From: Burkholderiaceae bacterium
GTDB taxonomy: Bacteria; Pseudomonadota; Gammaproteobacteria; Burkholderiales; Burkholderiaceae_C
Direction of reading: 5' to 3'
NCBI GenBank assembly: GCA_026125795.1
Contig: JAHCKM010000002.1
Span: 434,001-498,000 of the forward strand
DNA: 64,000 nt
The notes beneath the pieces are model-generated. The model did no database searches. It had not been told where the DNA came from and saw only the letters and a program-made list of their open reading frames with translations. Position numbers and translations under genes: made by a program. The stretch's first letter is position 1. The number at the start of each line of letters is the position of its first letter. Positions 35,824-46,396 of this stretch are shown piece by piece.

Positions 35824-36774
35824 ATGACCCAAGCGACCAAGCGCCGCTTCTTCCACCTGACCGCCGCGTTGGCCGCCGCGCCGGTGTTGGCGACATCGCT
35901 TGCCGCGCGGGCCGCCGGGCCCGCCGCGACGCCGCGCGCGTCCGGCACCATCCGCCTGAAGGACGGCACCGAGTTGTTCATCAAGGACTGGGGCCGCGGC
36001 CGGCCGGTGGTACTCACGCACGCGTGGCCGCTGTCGTCGGACTGCTGGGACCAGATCGCGATCGGGCTGGTCGACGCGGGTTACCGTGTGATCGCCTATG
36101 ACCGCCGCGGTTTCGGTCGTTCGTCGCAACCCGATGGCGGCTACACCTACGACCAGTTCGCCGACGATCTCGCCGAGGTGCTGCAAGCCAGCGGCGCGCG
36201 AGACGCCGCGTTGATCGGCTTCTCGATGGGCGGCGGCGAGATCGTGCGCTACATGTCGCGCCACCGCGGCCGACACGTCAAGCAGGTGGGGCTGGTGGCG
36301 ACCGTGGTGCCGGGGTTGGCCAAGGGGCCGAACAACCCCCATGGCGTGGACCCCGCGTTCTTCGACACCTTGAAGGACGGCCTGCGCAAGGATCGCCTCG
36401 GATTCTTCTCGGGCCTGCTGCGCGACGTGTTCTACGACGTGCAGACCAGCGCCAAGAGCACGGTGCCGGTGTCGCAGGCCGTGGTGGACTGGTCGGTGCA
36501 GATGGGCATGCAGGCCGGGTTGCGCGCGCTGATCGGCTCGGTCGACGCGTTCGGCAAGGAGGACTTCGTGCCCGACCTCGCCGCGATGAACGTGCCGACG
36601 CTGATCCTGCACGGCGATGCCGACAAGCCGACGCCGCTGGAGCTCACCGGGCGCCGTGCCGCCAAGGGCATCCGCCATGCGAAGCTGATTGAGTACGCTG
36701 GCACGACGCACGGATTGCTGGTGACCGATCGCGAGCGCGTGACGCGCGACCTGCTGGCCTTTCTGGCGTCGTGA
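35824..36774 (+). CDS. exported alpha/beta hydrolase of the non-heme chloroperoxidase type
   Basis: 316 residues from the ATG at 35824 (AAGGAGCT upstream). The N-terminus has a twin-arginine-like signal (KRRFFHLTAALAAAP, cleavage near ARAAG), suggesting folded export. The hydrolase core shows VVLTHAWPLSSDCW, AYDRRGFGRS, the nucleophile elbow GFSMGG (Ser134), LHGDADKPTP (Asp) and GTTHGLL (His), matching cofactor-free haloperoxidases and arylesterases. Physiological activity is probably esterase or perhydrolase. It sits behind a MerR-like promoter and next to a MipA-family gene, together interrupting ribF and ileS. Confidence 0.85.
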   Translation: MTQATKRRFFHLTAALAAAPVLATSLAARAAGPAATPRASGTIRLKDGTELFIKDWGRGRPVVLTHAWPLSSDCWDQIAIGLVDAGYRVIAYDRRGFGRSSQPDGGYTYDQFADDLAEVLQASGARDAALIGFSMGGGEIVRYMSRHRGRHVKQVGLVATVVPGLAKGPNNPHGVDPAFFDTLKDGLRKDRLGFFSGLLRDVFYDVQTSAKSTVPVSQAVVDWSVQMGMQAGLRALIGSVDAFGKEDFVPDLAAMNVPTLILHGDADKPTPLELTGRRAAKGIRHAKLIEYAGTTHGLLVTDRERVTRDLLAFLAS

Positions 36775-36788
36775 GCGCAGCGACTGCG

Positions 36789-37838
36789 TCAGCGGGGATG
36801 CGCCGCCAACCAGCGGCGCGCCGCTTGCACGTCGGCCGCGATGCCGTCGCGCAGCGCGTCGAGCGACGGGTAGCGCAGCTCGTCGTGCAGCTTGGCCAGC
36901 AGGTCCACGCGCACCAGCTTGCCGTAGGCCGCGTCGCCGGCCAGGTGCGCCGGCCAGCGCAGGCAGTGCACCTCGAGCAGCACGCGACCGGCATCGTCCA
37001 CCGTGGGCCGCGTGCCGAGATTGGCCACGCCTTCGAGCGGCTCGGCGTCGAGCCCGTGCACGCGCACGACGAAGATGCCCATCGCCGCGGGCCGCGGATG
37101 GCCGAAGCGCAGGTTCATGGTCGGAAAGCCCAGCTCGCGGCCGAGCTTGAGGCCGTGCTGCACATGGCCGCTGATGCTGTACGGGCGCCCCAGCAGCGCG
37201 CCGGCGAGCTCCATGTCGCCGGCGCCGAGCGCCGCGCGCACCGCCGAGCTCGACACGCGCGTGCCGTGCACCTCGTAGCTGAGCATGCGCGCGACGTCGA
37301 AGCCCTGCGCGTCGCCGGCGGCGTCGAGCATCGCGTAGTCGCCGGCGCGTTTGGCGCCGAAGCGGAAGTCGTCGCCGACCAGCACATAGCGCGCTCGCAC
37401 GCCGCGCACCAGCACGTCGTCGATGAAAGCCTGCGGCGACAGGCCGGCCAGTCGCTGGTCGAAGCGCAAGACCACCACCTGGTCGACGCCGCAGCGCTCC
37501 AACTCGGAGAGCTTGTCGCGCTGGGTGGCGATGCGCTTCGGAGCGATCACGTGAGCCCCCGGCAGCGGAGTACCGCTGCCGCCCCCCGCGGGGGCAGGCG
37601 ACTGGCTTCGGAGCGGCCGGGCGCCAGTCGCCTCCGGCTTTCCCGCCAGCGCCGCAAAGTAATCACGCGGATGCGGCTCGAAGGTCATCACGCAACTGGA
37701 AAGGCCGCGGTGCCGCGCCTCGTTGGTGAGCAGCGCCAGCATCGCCTGGTGGCCGCGATGCACGCCGTCGAAGTTGCCAATCGTCAGCGCGCAGTGCGGC
37801 GCGAGGTCCGGGTGGCGAAAGCCGCGGAATACGCGCAT
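36789..37838 (-). CDS. ribF: bifunctional riboflavin kinase/FAD synthetase with internal insertion
   Basis: 349 residues from the ATG at 37836-37838, longer than the usual 310-320. It makes FMN and FAD from riboflavin. The N-terminal nucleotidyltransferase has LTIGNFDGVHRGHQ and VLVGDDFRFG; the C-terminal kinase has GRPYSISGHV, GFPTMNL and VANLGTRPTV. Between FAALAGKPE and APKRIATQRDKL there are about 27-29 extra residues (RPLRSQSPAPAGGGSG and flanks) that E. coli RibF lacks. They are encoded by a palindrome-rich repeat (37561-37633) inserted in frame. The site is a surface loop before the Cys-Gly-Val-Asp strand, so activity could survive. Confidence 0.93.
   Translation of the reverse strand: MRVFRGFRHPDLAPHCALTIGNFDGVHRGHQAMLALLTNEARHRGLSSCVMTFEPHPRDYFAALAGKPEATGARPLRSQSPAPAGGGSGTPLPGAHVIAPKRIATQRDKLSELERCGVDQVVVLRFDQRLAGLSPQAFIDDVLVRGVRARYVLVGDDFRFGAKRAGDYAMLDAAGDAQGFDVARMLSYEVHGTRVSSSAVRAALGAGDMELAGALLGRPYSISGHVQHGLKLGRELGFPTMNLRFGHPRPAAMGIFVVRVHGLDAEPLEGVANLGTRPTVDDAGRVLLEVHCLRWPAHLAGDAAYGKLVRVDLLAKLHDELRYPSLDALRDGIAADVQAARRWLAAHPR
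37561..37633. repeat. palindromic repeat element inserted inside ribF
   Basis: Three structures in a row: GGCAGCGG-AGTA-CCGCTGCC (37561-37580), the 12-bp palindrome CCCCCGCGGGGG (37583-37594), and 11-bp arms AGGCGACTGGC (37596-37606) and GCCAGTCGCCT (37623-37633). The last loop, TTCGGAGCGGCCGGGC, recurs almost unchanged at two other places nearby. Confidence 0.75.
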
Positions 37839-37871
37839 GTCAGCGGCGCCCGGCCGCCCGAAGCCGCTGAC
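37839..37871. repeat. related palindromic repeat at the ribF start
   Basis: Perfect 9-bp arms GTCAGCGGC (37839-37847) and GCCGCTGAC (37863-37871) enclose a loop whose reverse complement, TTCGGGCGGCCGGGC, matches the loop of the ribF insertion but for one base. It abuts the ribF start codon, so it may sit in the ribF leader. A CCCCTCGGGGGG stretch follows. Confidence 0.65.
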
Positions 37872-37927
37872 CCGTCCCCTCGGGGGGCAGCGAGCGAAGC
37901 GGGCGTGGGGGCGAACACATCGGCGCA

Positions 37928-39760
<1,833 letters not shown>

Positions 39761-39884
39761 TGTCCGAAGGGCACTGCCGCGAGGCGAGGAACGAATGCTG
39801 CCGGGCACACCGGCGCAACGCCCGACAAGTCACGAACTGCCGGCCCCTTGCTCGCTGCGCTCGTTTCGCCCACGTGGAGCAGGC

Positions 39885-39905
39885 GGCTTGGGGCGGCCCG
39901 GCGCC
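39885..39905. repeat. third copy of the conserved GC-rich loop
   Basis: GGCTTGGGGCGGCCCGGCGC (from 39885) resembles the GGCTTCGGNGCGGCCGGGCGCC core of the two elements in and before ribF. The flanking arms here are imperfect. It lies just after the hydrolase stop. Confidence 0.45.
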
Positions 39906-39908
39906 GGC

Positions 39909-41276
39909 TCAGTGGTGCAGCTCGAGCGTCGTCAGGTGGTTGTCAGCCGCAGGCCAGACGCGACCCACGATTCGCTCGGCGATCGCTCCCGATTGAAACT
40001 CGCCCACCACGGGGCGGCTGGTGGCATCGCTCAACACGATGCGGCTCGACGCGACACCGGCCACGCCCTGCGGGATGCCCGGCGCGGGATCCCGTCCATC
40101 GAACACGATGCGGTCGCGCGGCAGGCCAAAGTAGCCGCGCGGCCGCACCAGGGTCACCACGGCGGCGGCACCGCGATCGGCTGCCGCGAGCCGTTCGGGC
40201 CGCAGGTGCACGGTGGCCGACGAGCGCGGAAACGGCGAGCGGTACACATGGTGGATCGCATAGCCTGGTGCGCTCACCACGAACTCCAGCGGCGTCTGCG
40301 AGTCGGTGGTCAACGGCCCCCAGCGGCCATCGGCCAGGATGCTGGTGCGCAGCAGCGCGTCACCGCGCCGCGCACCGGTGCGGGCGTCGACCGCGTACAC
40401 CTCGACGGTGGCACCGACCAGCGGCAGGTTGGTGGGTCCGGCGGGCCCGGTGGACGTGACCAGGCCGTCGAGGATCACGCGCGGCTCGGGCGTGATCGCG
40501 GTCGTGACTGGATCGCGGCCGGTGATGAAGCGGTAGGTGTACTCAAACGCCTCGGGGTGGAACGACACCTCGCGGTGATCGCGTGCCGGCAGCACGACGT
40601 TCTTCGCGCCCTTGAGTGCGGGACCGTCGGCGGTGACGTTGGTGGGCGTGCCGCGGGCGCCGATCCACGCGCCGTCGGGCTGCGCGAACTTGTCGTTGTT
40701 GTCCGAGCGCAGCGTCATCCACGACACGCCCGGCGTCACCTCGTCGCCGTTGCGTCCCTTGGGTGCGTTGAGCGCCGTGAGGAACGGGCCTGCACCATTG
40801 AACTCGCTGCCGGGGCGGAATGTCGGGTTCGACCACACGCCGTGGTTGGGCGTCCCGCCGAGGATGGCGTGCGACACGTAGGACGCGCCGCCGAACTGGA
40901 TGTAGGCGCGGATCGCGTTGCCGCCGCGCGAGCTGCCCACCAGCACGACCTTGCTCGCGCCGGTGTGCTGACGGATGCGCTCGACGTCGGCGCCCAGTGT
41001 GCGCATCTGCTCGTCCGCCGACGAGCGGCCCTCCTGCGCCTTTCCGTCGTCGTCGCGCGCCAGCGGATACGGCATGTTGAGCGCCACCAATCGATCGCGC
41101 GGCCAGCCGTTGCTCTCAAAGCGCCACAGCGTGGTGGTCCACAGCGCGGCCGAATCGCCGTTGCCGTGCACAAAGATGATCGGCGGGTGCGAAGGGGGCG
41201 GCGGCGTGGCGCACGAGGCCAGCAGGCCGACGAAGGCGAGCGCGAGCAGGGCGCGGCGAAGCAGCGTGCGGGTCAA
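39909..41276 (-). CDS. lipoprotein alpha/beta hydrolase (lipase/esterase-like)
   Basis: 455 residues from a TTG at 41274-41276; GAGGAGG just upstream, which overlaps the stop of the preceding peptidase gene, supports this start. A lipoprotein signal ends in LLASC (Cys about 22). The hydrolase core has [14 protein letters not shown] (oxyanion loop), the nucleophile elbow GSSRGGN and a late His in [12 protein letters not shown]-terminal beta-rich region of about 180 residues follows, with a carboxypeptidase-regulatory-like segment ([17 protein letters not shown]). It is probably a surface or periplasmic esterase. Translational coupling to the peptidase gene suggests a shared function. Confidence 0.82.
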   Translation of the reverse strand: MTRTLLRRALLALAFVGLLASCATPPPPSHPPIIFVHGNGDSAALWTTTLWRFESNGWPRDRLVALNMPYPLARDDDGKAQEGRSSADEQMRTLGADVERIRQHTGASKVVLVGSSRGGNAIRAYIQFGGASYVSHAILGGTPNHGVWSNPTFRPGSEFNGAGPFLTALNAPKGRNGDEVTPGVSWMTLRSDNNDKFAQPDGAWIGARGTPTNVTADGPALKGAKNVVLPARDHREVSFHPEAFEYTYRFITGRDPVTTAITPEPRVILDGLVTSTGPAGPTNLPLVGATVEVYAVDARTGARRGDALLRTSILADGRWGPLTTDSQTPLEFVVSAPGYAIHHVYRSPFPRSSATVHLRPERLAAADRGAAAVVTLVRPRGYFGLPRDRIVFDGRDPAPGIPQGVAGVASSRIVLSDATSRPVVGEFQSGAIAERIVGRVWPAADNHLTTLELHH

Positions 41277-41285
41277 AGGTCCTCC

Positions 41286-42266
41286 TCAAGCCCAGCCGAG
41301 GTCTCGTGCCGAGGGCAATGGCGGTTCCTGCAGGCCGATGGCGGCACGCACGCCGTTGAGCACCGCGCGTTGGGTCACCTCGGCGGCCAGCGCGCCGAGC
41401 ACGCCCAGCGGCAGTTGGCGCGCGACGCTGCCGGTGGCCAGCGCGAACATCGTGTCGCCGTCGGTGGGCGTGTGCACCGGGTCGATGCAGCGCGCGAGGC
41501 CGTCGTGCGACATCGTGGCCAGGCGCGCGCATTGCGACTTGTCGAGCGCCGCGTCGGTGGCGACGATGCCGATGGTGGTGTTGGCGCCGGCCACCAGCTG
41601 CGGCGGCATCAGGCCACGCGCCAGCGCCTGCGTGATGCGCCGCGGCGTGCGGCCATCGAGCTGGCGGCTGCCGGCCACCACACGCGCGGTGCTGGGATCG
41701 ATCACGTCGCCGGCGGCGTTGACCGCCACGAGCGCGGCGATGCGCACGCCCTCCACCTGAAGGCTGGCGTGGCCGATGCCGCCTTTCATCGCGTGTGCGA
41801 TGCCGAACATCTTGCCCACTGTGGCTCCGGCACCGGCACCGACGTTGCCCTGCGCCGGCATCTGCGCCGATGCGGCCTCGCAGGCCGCGAAGCCGGCCGC
41901 GGCATCGGGCCGCACGCGCGCGTCGCCCAGCCACAGGTCGAACAGCACCGCCGCCGGCACGATCGGCACGCGCGCAGGGCCGACGGCGAAGCCATGGCCG
42001 TGTTCATCGAGCCAGCGCATCACGCCGCCGGCCGCATCGAGCCCGAACGCGCTGCCGCCGGCGAGCACCACCGCGTGCACACGTTCGACCAGGTTGCCGG
42101 GCGCCAGCAGATCGGTCTCACGCGTGCCGGGCGCGGCGCCGCGCACGTCGACGCCGCACACCGCACCGGCTTCGCACAGCACCACGGTGCAGCCGGTGGG
42201 CCTCCGTGTGTCGGTGTGGTGGCCGACCTTCAGGCCGGCGATGTCGGTGAGGGCGCCTGTCAGCAC
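41286..42266 (-). CDS. P1 family (S58, DmpA/NylC-like) self-processing peptidase/amidase
   Basis: 326 residues from a GTG at 42264-42266, since no ATG occurs ahead of the conserved [14 protein letters not shown]. Family features are [28 protein letters not shown] and [10 protein letters not shown]. An Asn229-Thr230 pair in [13 protein letters not shown] corresponds to the autocleavage site that releases the N-terminal nucleophile in DmpA and NylC. Members hydrolyse D-aminopeptides, beta-peptides or nylon oligomers; the substrate here is unknown. No signal peptide. Its stop codon overlaps the ribosome-binding site of the hydrolase gene downstream. Confidence 0.85.
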   Translation of the reverse strand: MLTGALTDIAGLKVGHHTDTRRPTGCTVVLCEAGAVCGVDVRGAAPGTRETDLLAPGNLVERVHAVVLAGGSAFGLDAAGGVMRWLDEHGHGFAVGPARVPIVPAAVLFDLWLGDARVRPDAAAGFAACEAASAQMPAQGNVGAGAGATVGKMFGIAHAMKGGIGHASLQVEGVRIAALVAVNAAGDVIDPSTARVVAGSRQLDGRTPRRITQALARGLMPPQLVAGANTTIGIVATDAALDKSQCARLATMSHDGLARCIDPVHTPTDGDTMFALATGSVARQLPLGVLGALAAEVTQRAVLNGVRAAIGLQEPPLPSARDLGWA

Positions 42267-42431
42267 GGGCCCGATTGTGCGGCCAAGCGGTACCCGGCCC
42301 GGCGACATCCAAAAAGGCCGAAGGGCGCTCGAACAGGCTGGGAATCGCCAGCCAGTTCCGCCGCTCGGCCACGGCCGGTCGCCGGCACAGTGCTGCGAGG
42401 TGCGCTTGCGCGGGTCTCGCTTGGAGGACGG

Positions 42432-43970
42432 ATGTTCGATCTGCTGTGGTGGCCGGCTCGGCTGGCGTTGGGACGGGCGCCCGCGGCATGGCGCCGAGCG
42501 GTGCTGGCCGCGCTGCTGGCCGGCTGCATCGTGGCGTGCGCGGTCGCGACCGTGAGCGGCCCGGCGATGGCCTTGGCACTCGCGGTGTTTGCCTATGCCT
42601 GGCTGTTTCACACCGTCGAGCAGGCGCGTTCGATCGCCGAGCTCGGCCGTGCAGTCGCGGCGGTGAGCAGCGGTGACCTGTCGCGCCGCATGGAGGTGAA
42701 CGCCAGCGGCGCCCTCGGCGACATCGCGGCGCAGGTGGAGAGCATGAGCGGCACGCTGTCGCGCATGGTGGCCAACACGCGCAGCGAGGCGCAGCTGGTG
42801 GCGATGGCCGGTGAGCGCATGGTGCAGGCGGCGCGCGAGCTGGCCGGCAGCACCGACGAACAGGCGGCCAGCCTGAAGAAAACCTCCAGCGGCGTCTCGG
42901 AGCTGGCCGAGAGCGTCAAGCGCAACGCCGCCGACGCCGCCCAGGCCGACGGCCTGGCCGGCGACGTGCGTCGGCATGCCGAGGACGGCATCAGCGCGGT
43001 GGGCAAGGCCGTCGAATCGGTGCGCTGCATCGAACAGCGCTCGCAGCGCATGGGCCAGATCATCGCGGTGATCGACGGCATCACGTTCCAGACCAATATC
43101 CTCGCGCTCAACGCCGCCGTGGAGGCTGCGCGCGCCGGCGAGAGCGGGCGCGGCTTCGCGGTGGTGGCTCAGGAGGTTCGTGTGCTCGCGCAGCGTACCG
43201 CACAAGCTGCCGCCGAGGTGAAGACGCTGATCGAAGGATCGGCGCAGGAAGTGCAGGCCGGGGTGCACGAGATCCGCAACACCGAGCGGCTGCTGCAGGC
43301 CATGGTCGACGGCGTGCGCCAGGTGGCCGAGCGCGTGCGCCAGGTGGCATCGACCAACGCGCAGCAGAGCCAATCGCTGGACAGCCTCGCGCAGGCCGTG
43401 GTCGGCATCGATCGCCTGACGCAGCGCAATGCCCAGCTCGTCGCCGGCTCGGTGCAGTCGGCCGACGTGCTGCGCGGCCAGGCCGAGGCGTTGAAGGCCG
43501 GCGTGGCGCGCATGCGCTTGCGGCAGGGTTGCGCCGACGAGGCGCGCGCGTTGGCGGAGAAAGCGGCGCGCTGCGTGCGAGAGGCCGGCGTGGCGGAGGC
43601 GGCGCGGCGTTTCCACGATCGTGCCGGCGGTTTCGTCGACCGCGACCTGTTCGTGATCCTGATGGACCGGCGCGGCCACTTCGTGGCGTTTGGCGCCGAC
43701 CCCGCCAAGGCGAACAAGCCGGCGGTCGCGGCGCCCGGCGTGGACATCGAAGCGCTGAACCGCAGCGTCTACGCCACCGCCGATGCCGGTGGCGGCTGGG
43801 TCGAGTTCCGCTCGCTGCACCCGATCACGCGCGCGCCGGTCGACAAGATGGCGTTCGTCGTGCCGGTCAACCAGCACGTCGTGGTCGTGTCGGTGAACAA
43901 GAGCGACGGCGGCGCGGCATCACCCGCAGCGCCGGCACCTGCCCGGGCCGGCAACCTCCTGGCCGCCTGA
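42432..43970 (+). CDS. methyl-accepting chemotaxis protein with C-terminal Cache-like domain
   Basis: 512 residues from the ATG at 42432 (GGAGGA upstream). Two closely spaced N-terminal helices (about 20-58) leave almost no periplasmic loop. A HAMP-like stretch and the cytoplasmic signalling coiled coil follow, with the conserved tip [20 protein letters not shown]. After the coiled coil a C-terminal domain (about 385-490) resembles a Cache sensor ([19 protein letters not shown], then [14 protein letters not shown]), placed in the cytoplasm instead of the usual periplasm. It likely senses an internal metabolite or energy state. No che genes are adjacent. Confidence 0.9.
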   Translation: MFDLLWWPARLALGRAPAAWRRAVLAALLAGCIVACAVATVSGPAMALALAVFAYAWLFHTVEQARSIAELGRAVAAVSSGDLSRRMEVNASGALGDIAAQVESMSGTLSRMVANTRSEAQLVAMAGERMVQAARELAGSTDEQAASLKKTSSGVSELAESVKRNAADAAQADGLAGDVRRHAEDGISAVGKAVESVRCIEQRSQRMGQIIAVIDGITFQTNILALNAAVEAARAGESGRGFAVVAQEVRVLAQRTAQAAAEVKTLIEGSAQEVQAGVHEIRNTERLLQAMVDGVRQVAERVRQVASTNAQQSQSLDSLAQAVVGIDRLTQRNAQLVAGSVQSADVLRGQAEALKAGVARMRLRQGCADEARALAEKAARCVREAGVAEAARRFHDRAGGFVDRDLFVILMDRRGHFVAFGADPAKANKPAVAAPGVDIEALNRSVYATADAGGGWVEFRSLHPITRAPVDKMAFVVPVNQHVVVVSVNKSDGGAASPAAPAPARAGNLLAA

Positions 43971-43978
43971 GCGGCGTG

Positions 43979-45112
43979 TCAGGCGAACACGCCGGTCACG
44001 TCGGTCATGCGCGCCGAGGCTTCGCCCAGGTGGTGCATCGTGTCGCCGAACGCCATCTCCAGCATCGTCAGGCGCTTGAAGTAGTGGCTGCCGATGTACT
44101 CGTCGGTCACGCCGATGCCACCGTGCAGTTGGATGCACTGTTGGCCGACGAAGCGCATCGAGTTCCCCAGCTGCACCTTGGCCTGTGACAGTGCGCGGCG
44201 CCGCTGCGGCGCCAGTTCGGCCAGCTTCAGGCTCGCAAGGTAGCTCATCGAACGGCCCAGCTCGAGCTGCATCTTCACGTCGGCCATGCGGTGGCGCAGC
44301 GCCTGGAAGGTGGCCAGCGTGGTGCTGAACTGTTTGCGCGTGTTCATGTACTCGACGGTCAGCGCCACCAGCTTGTCCATCACGCCCACACCCTCGGCGC
44401 AGGCGGCGGCGATGCCGACGTCGACCGCGAGCTCCAGTGTCGCGAAGCCGTCTTGGCTGATCAGTGCGGCCGGTGCGCTGGCGAGCTTGAGTTCTCCGGC
44501 GCGTGCGCCGTCCTGCGTGGTGTAGGCCTGGATCGCCACGCCCTGCGCGGCCTTCTCCACCAGGAACAGGCCGATGCCGTGAGCATCGCTCTCGGCCCCT
44601 CCGATGCGCGCCGGCACGATGAAGGCATCGGCCTCGTCGGCCGCGGGCACCACACTCTTGTGGCCGCTCAATTGCCATCCGCTGGCGGACTTCACGGCCG
44701 TGCTGGCCACTTGATTCAGGCGATAGCGCGCGTGGCGCTCCTGGTGCGCGAGCACTACCAGCGCCGCGCCGCTGGCCATGCGCGGCAGCCAGCGCGCCTG
44801 CAGCTCGCCGGGGGCGCCGGCCAGCAGCGTGGGGGCCACCAGCGCGCCGGCCGCGTACGGCGCGTTGACCAGGCCGCGGCCCAGCTCTTCCATCACCACC
44901 ATGGCCTCGACGGCGCCGAAGCCCATGCCGCCGTGCGCGTCGGGAATCGCCAGCCCGGTGAGGCCGAGCTCGGCGAGCTCGCCGTACACGTTGCGCGTAT
45001 GGCCGCCTTTCTTGGCGATCGTGTGGCGGCGCTCGAAGGAGAAGCCCTTGTCGACCCAGCGCGCCACCGCGTCGCGCAGCGAGAGTTGGTCGTCGGTGAA
45101 CTCGAAATCCAT
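43979..45112 (-). CDS. acyl-CoA dehydrogenase, small subunit of a pair (pimeloyl-CoA dehydrogenase-like)
   Basis: 377 residues with GGAG upstream. The fold is acyl-CoA dehydrogenase (MDFEFTDDQLSLRDAVARW, LHGGIGVTDEY), but key positions are poor: the FAD and substrate loop reads VVLAHQERHARY instead of the usual TEPxxGSD, and neither catalytic Glu position is kept (AFGDTMHHL at one, no Glu-Arg at the other). Such a subunit is expected in heteromeric enzymes where only the partner is catalytic. It starts 14 bp after the stop of the large subunit. Confidence 0.82.
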   Translation of the reverse strand: MDFEFTDDQLSLRDAVARWVDKGFSFERRHTIAKKGGHTRNVYGELAELGLTGLAIPDAHGGMGFGAVEAMVVMEELGRGLVNAPYAAGALVAPTLLAGAPGELQARWLPRMASGAALVVLAHQERHARYRLNQVASTAVKSASGWQLSGHKSVVPAADEADAFIVPARIGGAESDAHGIGLFLVEKAAQGVAIQAYTTQDGARAGELKLASAPAALISQDGFATLELAVDVGIAAACAEGVGVMDKLVALTVEYMNTRKQFSTTLATFQALRHRMADVKMQLELGRSMSYLASLKLAELAPQRRRALSQAKVQLGNSMRFVGQQCIQLHGGIGVTDEYIGSHYFKRLTMLEMAFGDTMHHLGEASARMTDVTGVFA

Positions 45113-45126
45113 GGTGTGTCTCCGCT

Positions 45127-46308
45127 TCAGCCGAGGACCGTCTGAGCCACGATGTTTCTCTGCACTTCATTGCTCCCGCCGTAGATCGTGGTCTTGCGGA
45201 AGTTGAAGTAGTTGCTGGCCAGCGGGGCACAGATGCCGAAGCGCGCAAACCAGTCGCCTTGCCAGCCGGCCTCCATCGCCTCGCGCACGTAGGGCAGCGT
45301 GAACGGCCCGGCGGCGAGCATCGTCAGCTCGGTGTAGCGCTGCTGGATCTCGCTGCCCTTGATCTTCAAGAGGCCCGCGATGTCGAGGCTCTGCTTGCCG
45401 CTCTTTTCCGCCGACAGCACGCGCAGCACCAGCATCTCGAGCGCGACGATGTCGATCTCGAGCAGCGCGATCTGGTCGCGGAAGCGCGCATCGTCGTAGA
45501 CGCCCTCGGCCTTGGCGATGCGCTTCAGGCGCTCGATCTCGCGCTTGGCGCGGTTCACGTCGGCGATGTTGGTGCGCTCGTGCGCCAGCAGGTGCTTGGC
45601 ATAGGTCCAGCCCTTGTTCTCCTCGCCGATCAGGTTCTCGGCGGGCACCTCGACGTTGTCGAAGAACACCTCGTTCACCTCGGGCTCGCCGTCGAGCATG
45701 ACGATCGGGCGCACGGTGATCCCGGGTGACTTCATGTCGATGAGCAGGAAGCTGATGCCGGTCTGCGGCTTGCCTTCGGTACTGGTGCGCACCAGGCAGA
45801 AGATCCACTCGCCGTATTGGCCGAGCGTGGTCCAGGTCTTCTGGCCGTTGACGATGTACTTGTCGCCGCGCCGCTCGGCGCGTGTCTTGAGCGATGCGAG
45901 GTCGGAGCCCGCGCCCGGCTCGCTGTAGCCCTGGCTCCACCACACGTCGCCCGACGCGATGCCGGGCAGGAAGCGCTTCTGCTGCTCGAGTGAACCGAAG
46001 GTCATGATCACCGGGGCCACCATCACCGGCCCGAACGGCACCACGCGCGGCGCGCCGGCGCGCGCGCATTCTTCTTCGAACAAGTGCTTCTGCACCGCGC
46101 TCCAGCCCGGGCCGCCGAACTGCTGCGGCCAGCCCGATGCGAGCCAACCCTTCTTGCCCAGGATCTGGGCCCAGCGTTGCATGTCTTCACGCGACAGGCG
46201 CAGCGCGTTGTGCACCTTGTGGCTGATGTCCTCGGGCAGGTTCTGCGCGACCCATTGGCGCACTTCATTGCGAAAGGCTTGTTCCTCGGCCGTGAAGTTC
46301 AGATCCAT
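45127..46308 (-). CDS. acyl-CoA dehydrogenase, large subunit of a pair (pimeloyl-CoA dehydrogenase-like)
   Basis: 393 residues from the ATG at 46306-46308, preceded by AGGAG. Canonical motifs are present: QGYSEPGAGSDLASL and GQKTWTTLGQYG. The Glu of YEGT is replaced (IYGGSNEVQRN), yet Glu244 in LAHERTN occupies the alternative catalytic position. It is most like the large subunit annotated for pimeloyl-CoA dehydrogenase (dicarboxylate or cyclic acid degradation) and is upstream of the small subunit by 14 bp, so an alpha2-beta2 enzyme is likely. No ligase or thiolase gene is adjacent, so the exact acyl-CoA is undetermined. Confidence 0.85.
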   Translation of the reverse strand: MDLNFTAEEQAFRNEVRQWVAQNLPEDISHKVHNALRLSREDMQRWAQILGKKGWLASGWPQQFGGPGWSAVQKHLFEEECARAGAPRVVPFGPVMVAPVIMTFGSLEQQKRFLPGIASGDVWWSQGYSEPGAGSDLASLKTRAERRGDKYIVNGQKTWTTLGQYGEWIFCLVRTSTEGKPQTGISFLLIDMKSPGITVRPIVMLDGEPEVNEVFFDNVEVPAENLIGEENKGWTYAKHLLAHERTNIADVNRAKREIERLKRIAKAEGVYDDARFRDQIALLEIDIVALEMLVLRVLSAEKSGKQSLDIAGLLKIKGSEIQQRYTELTMLAAGPFTLPYVREAMEAGWQGDWFARFGICAPLASNYFNFRKTTIYGGSNEVQRNIVAQTVLG

Positions 46309-46396
46309 GGCGGTGTTCTCCTGCGTTGGTTGTAGCACGCCGGCGCGTGGCGCGCTGTCGGCGCGGTGACAGCGTGGGGCTGCCTATGATCGCGCG

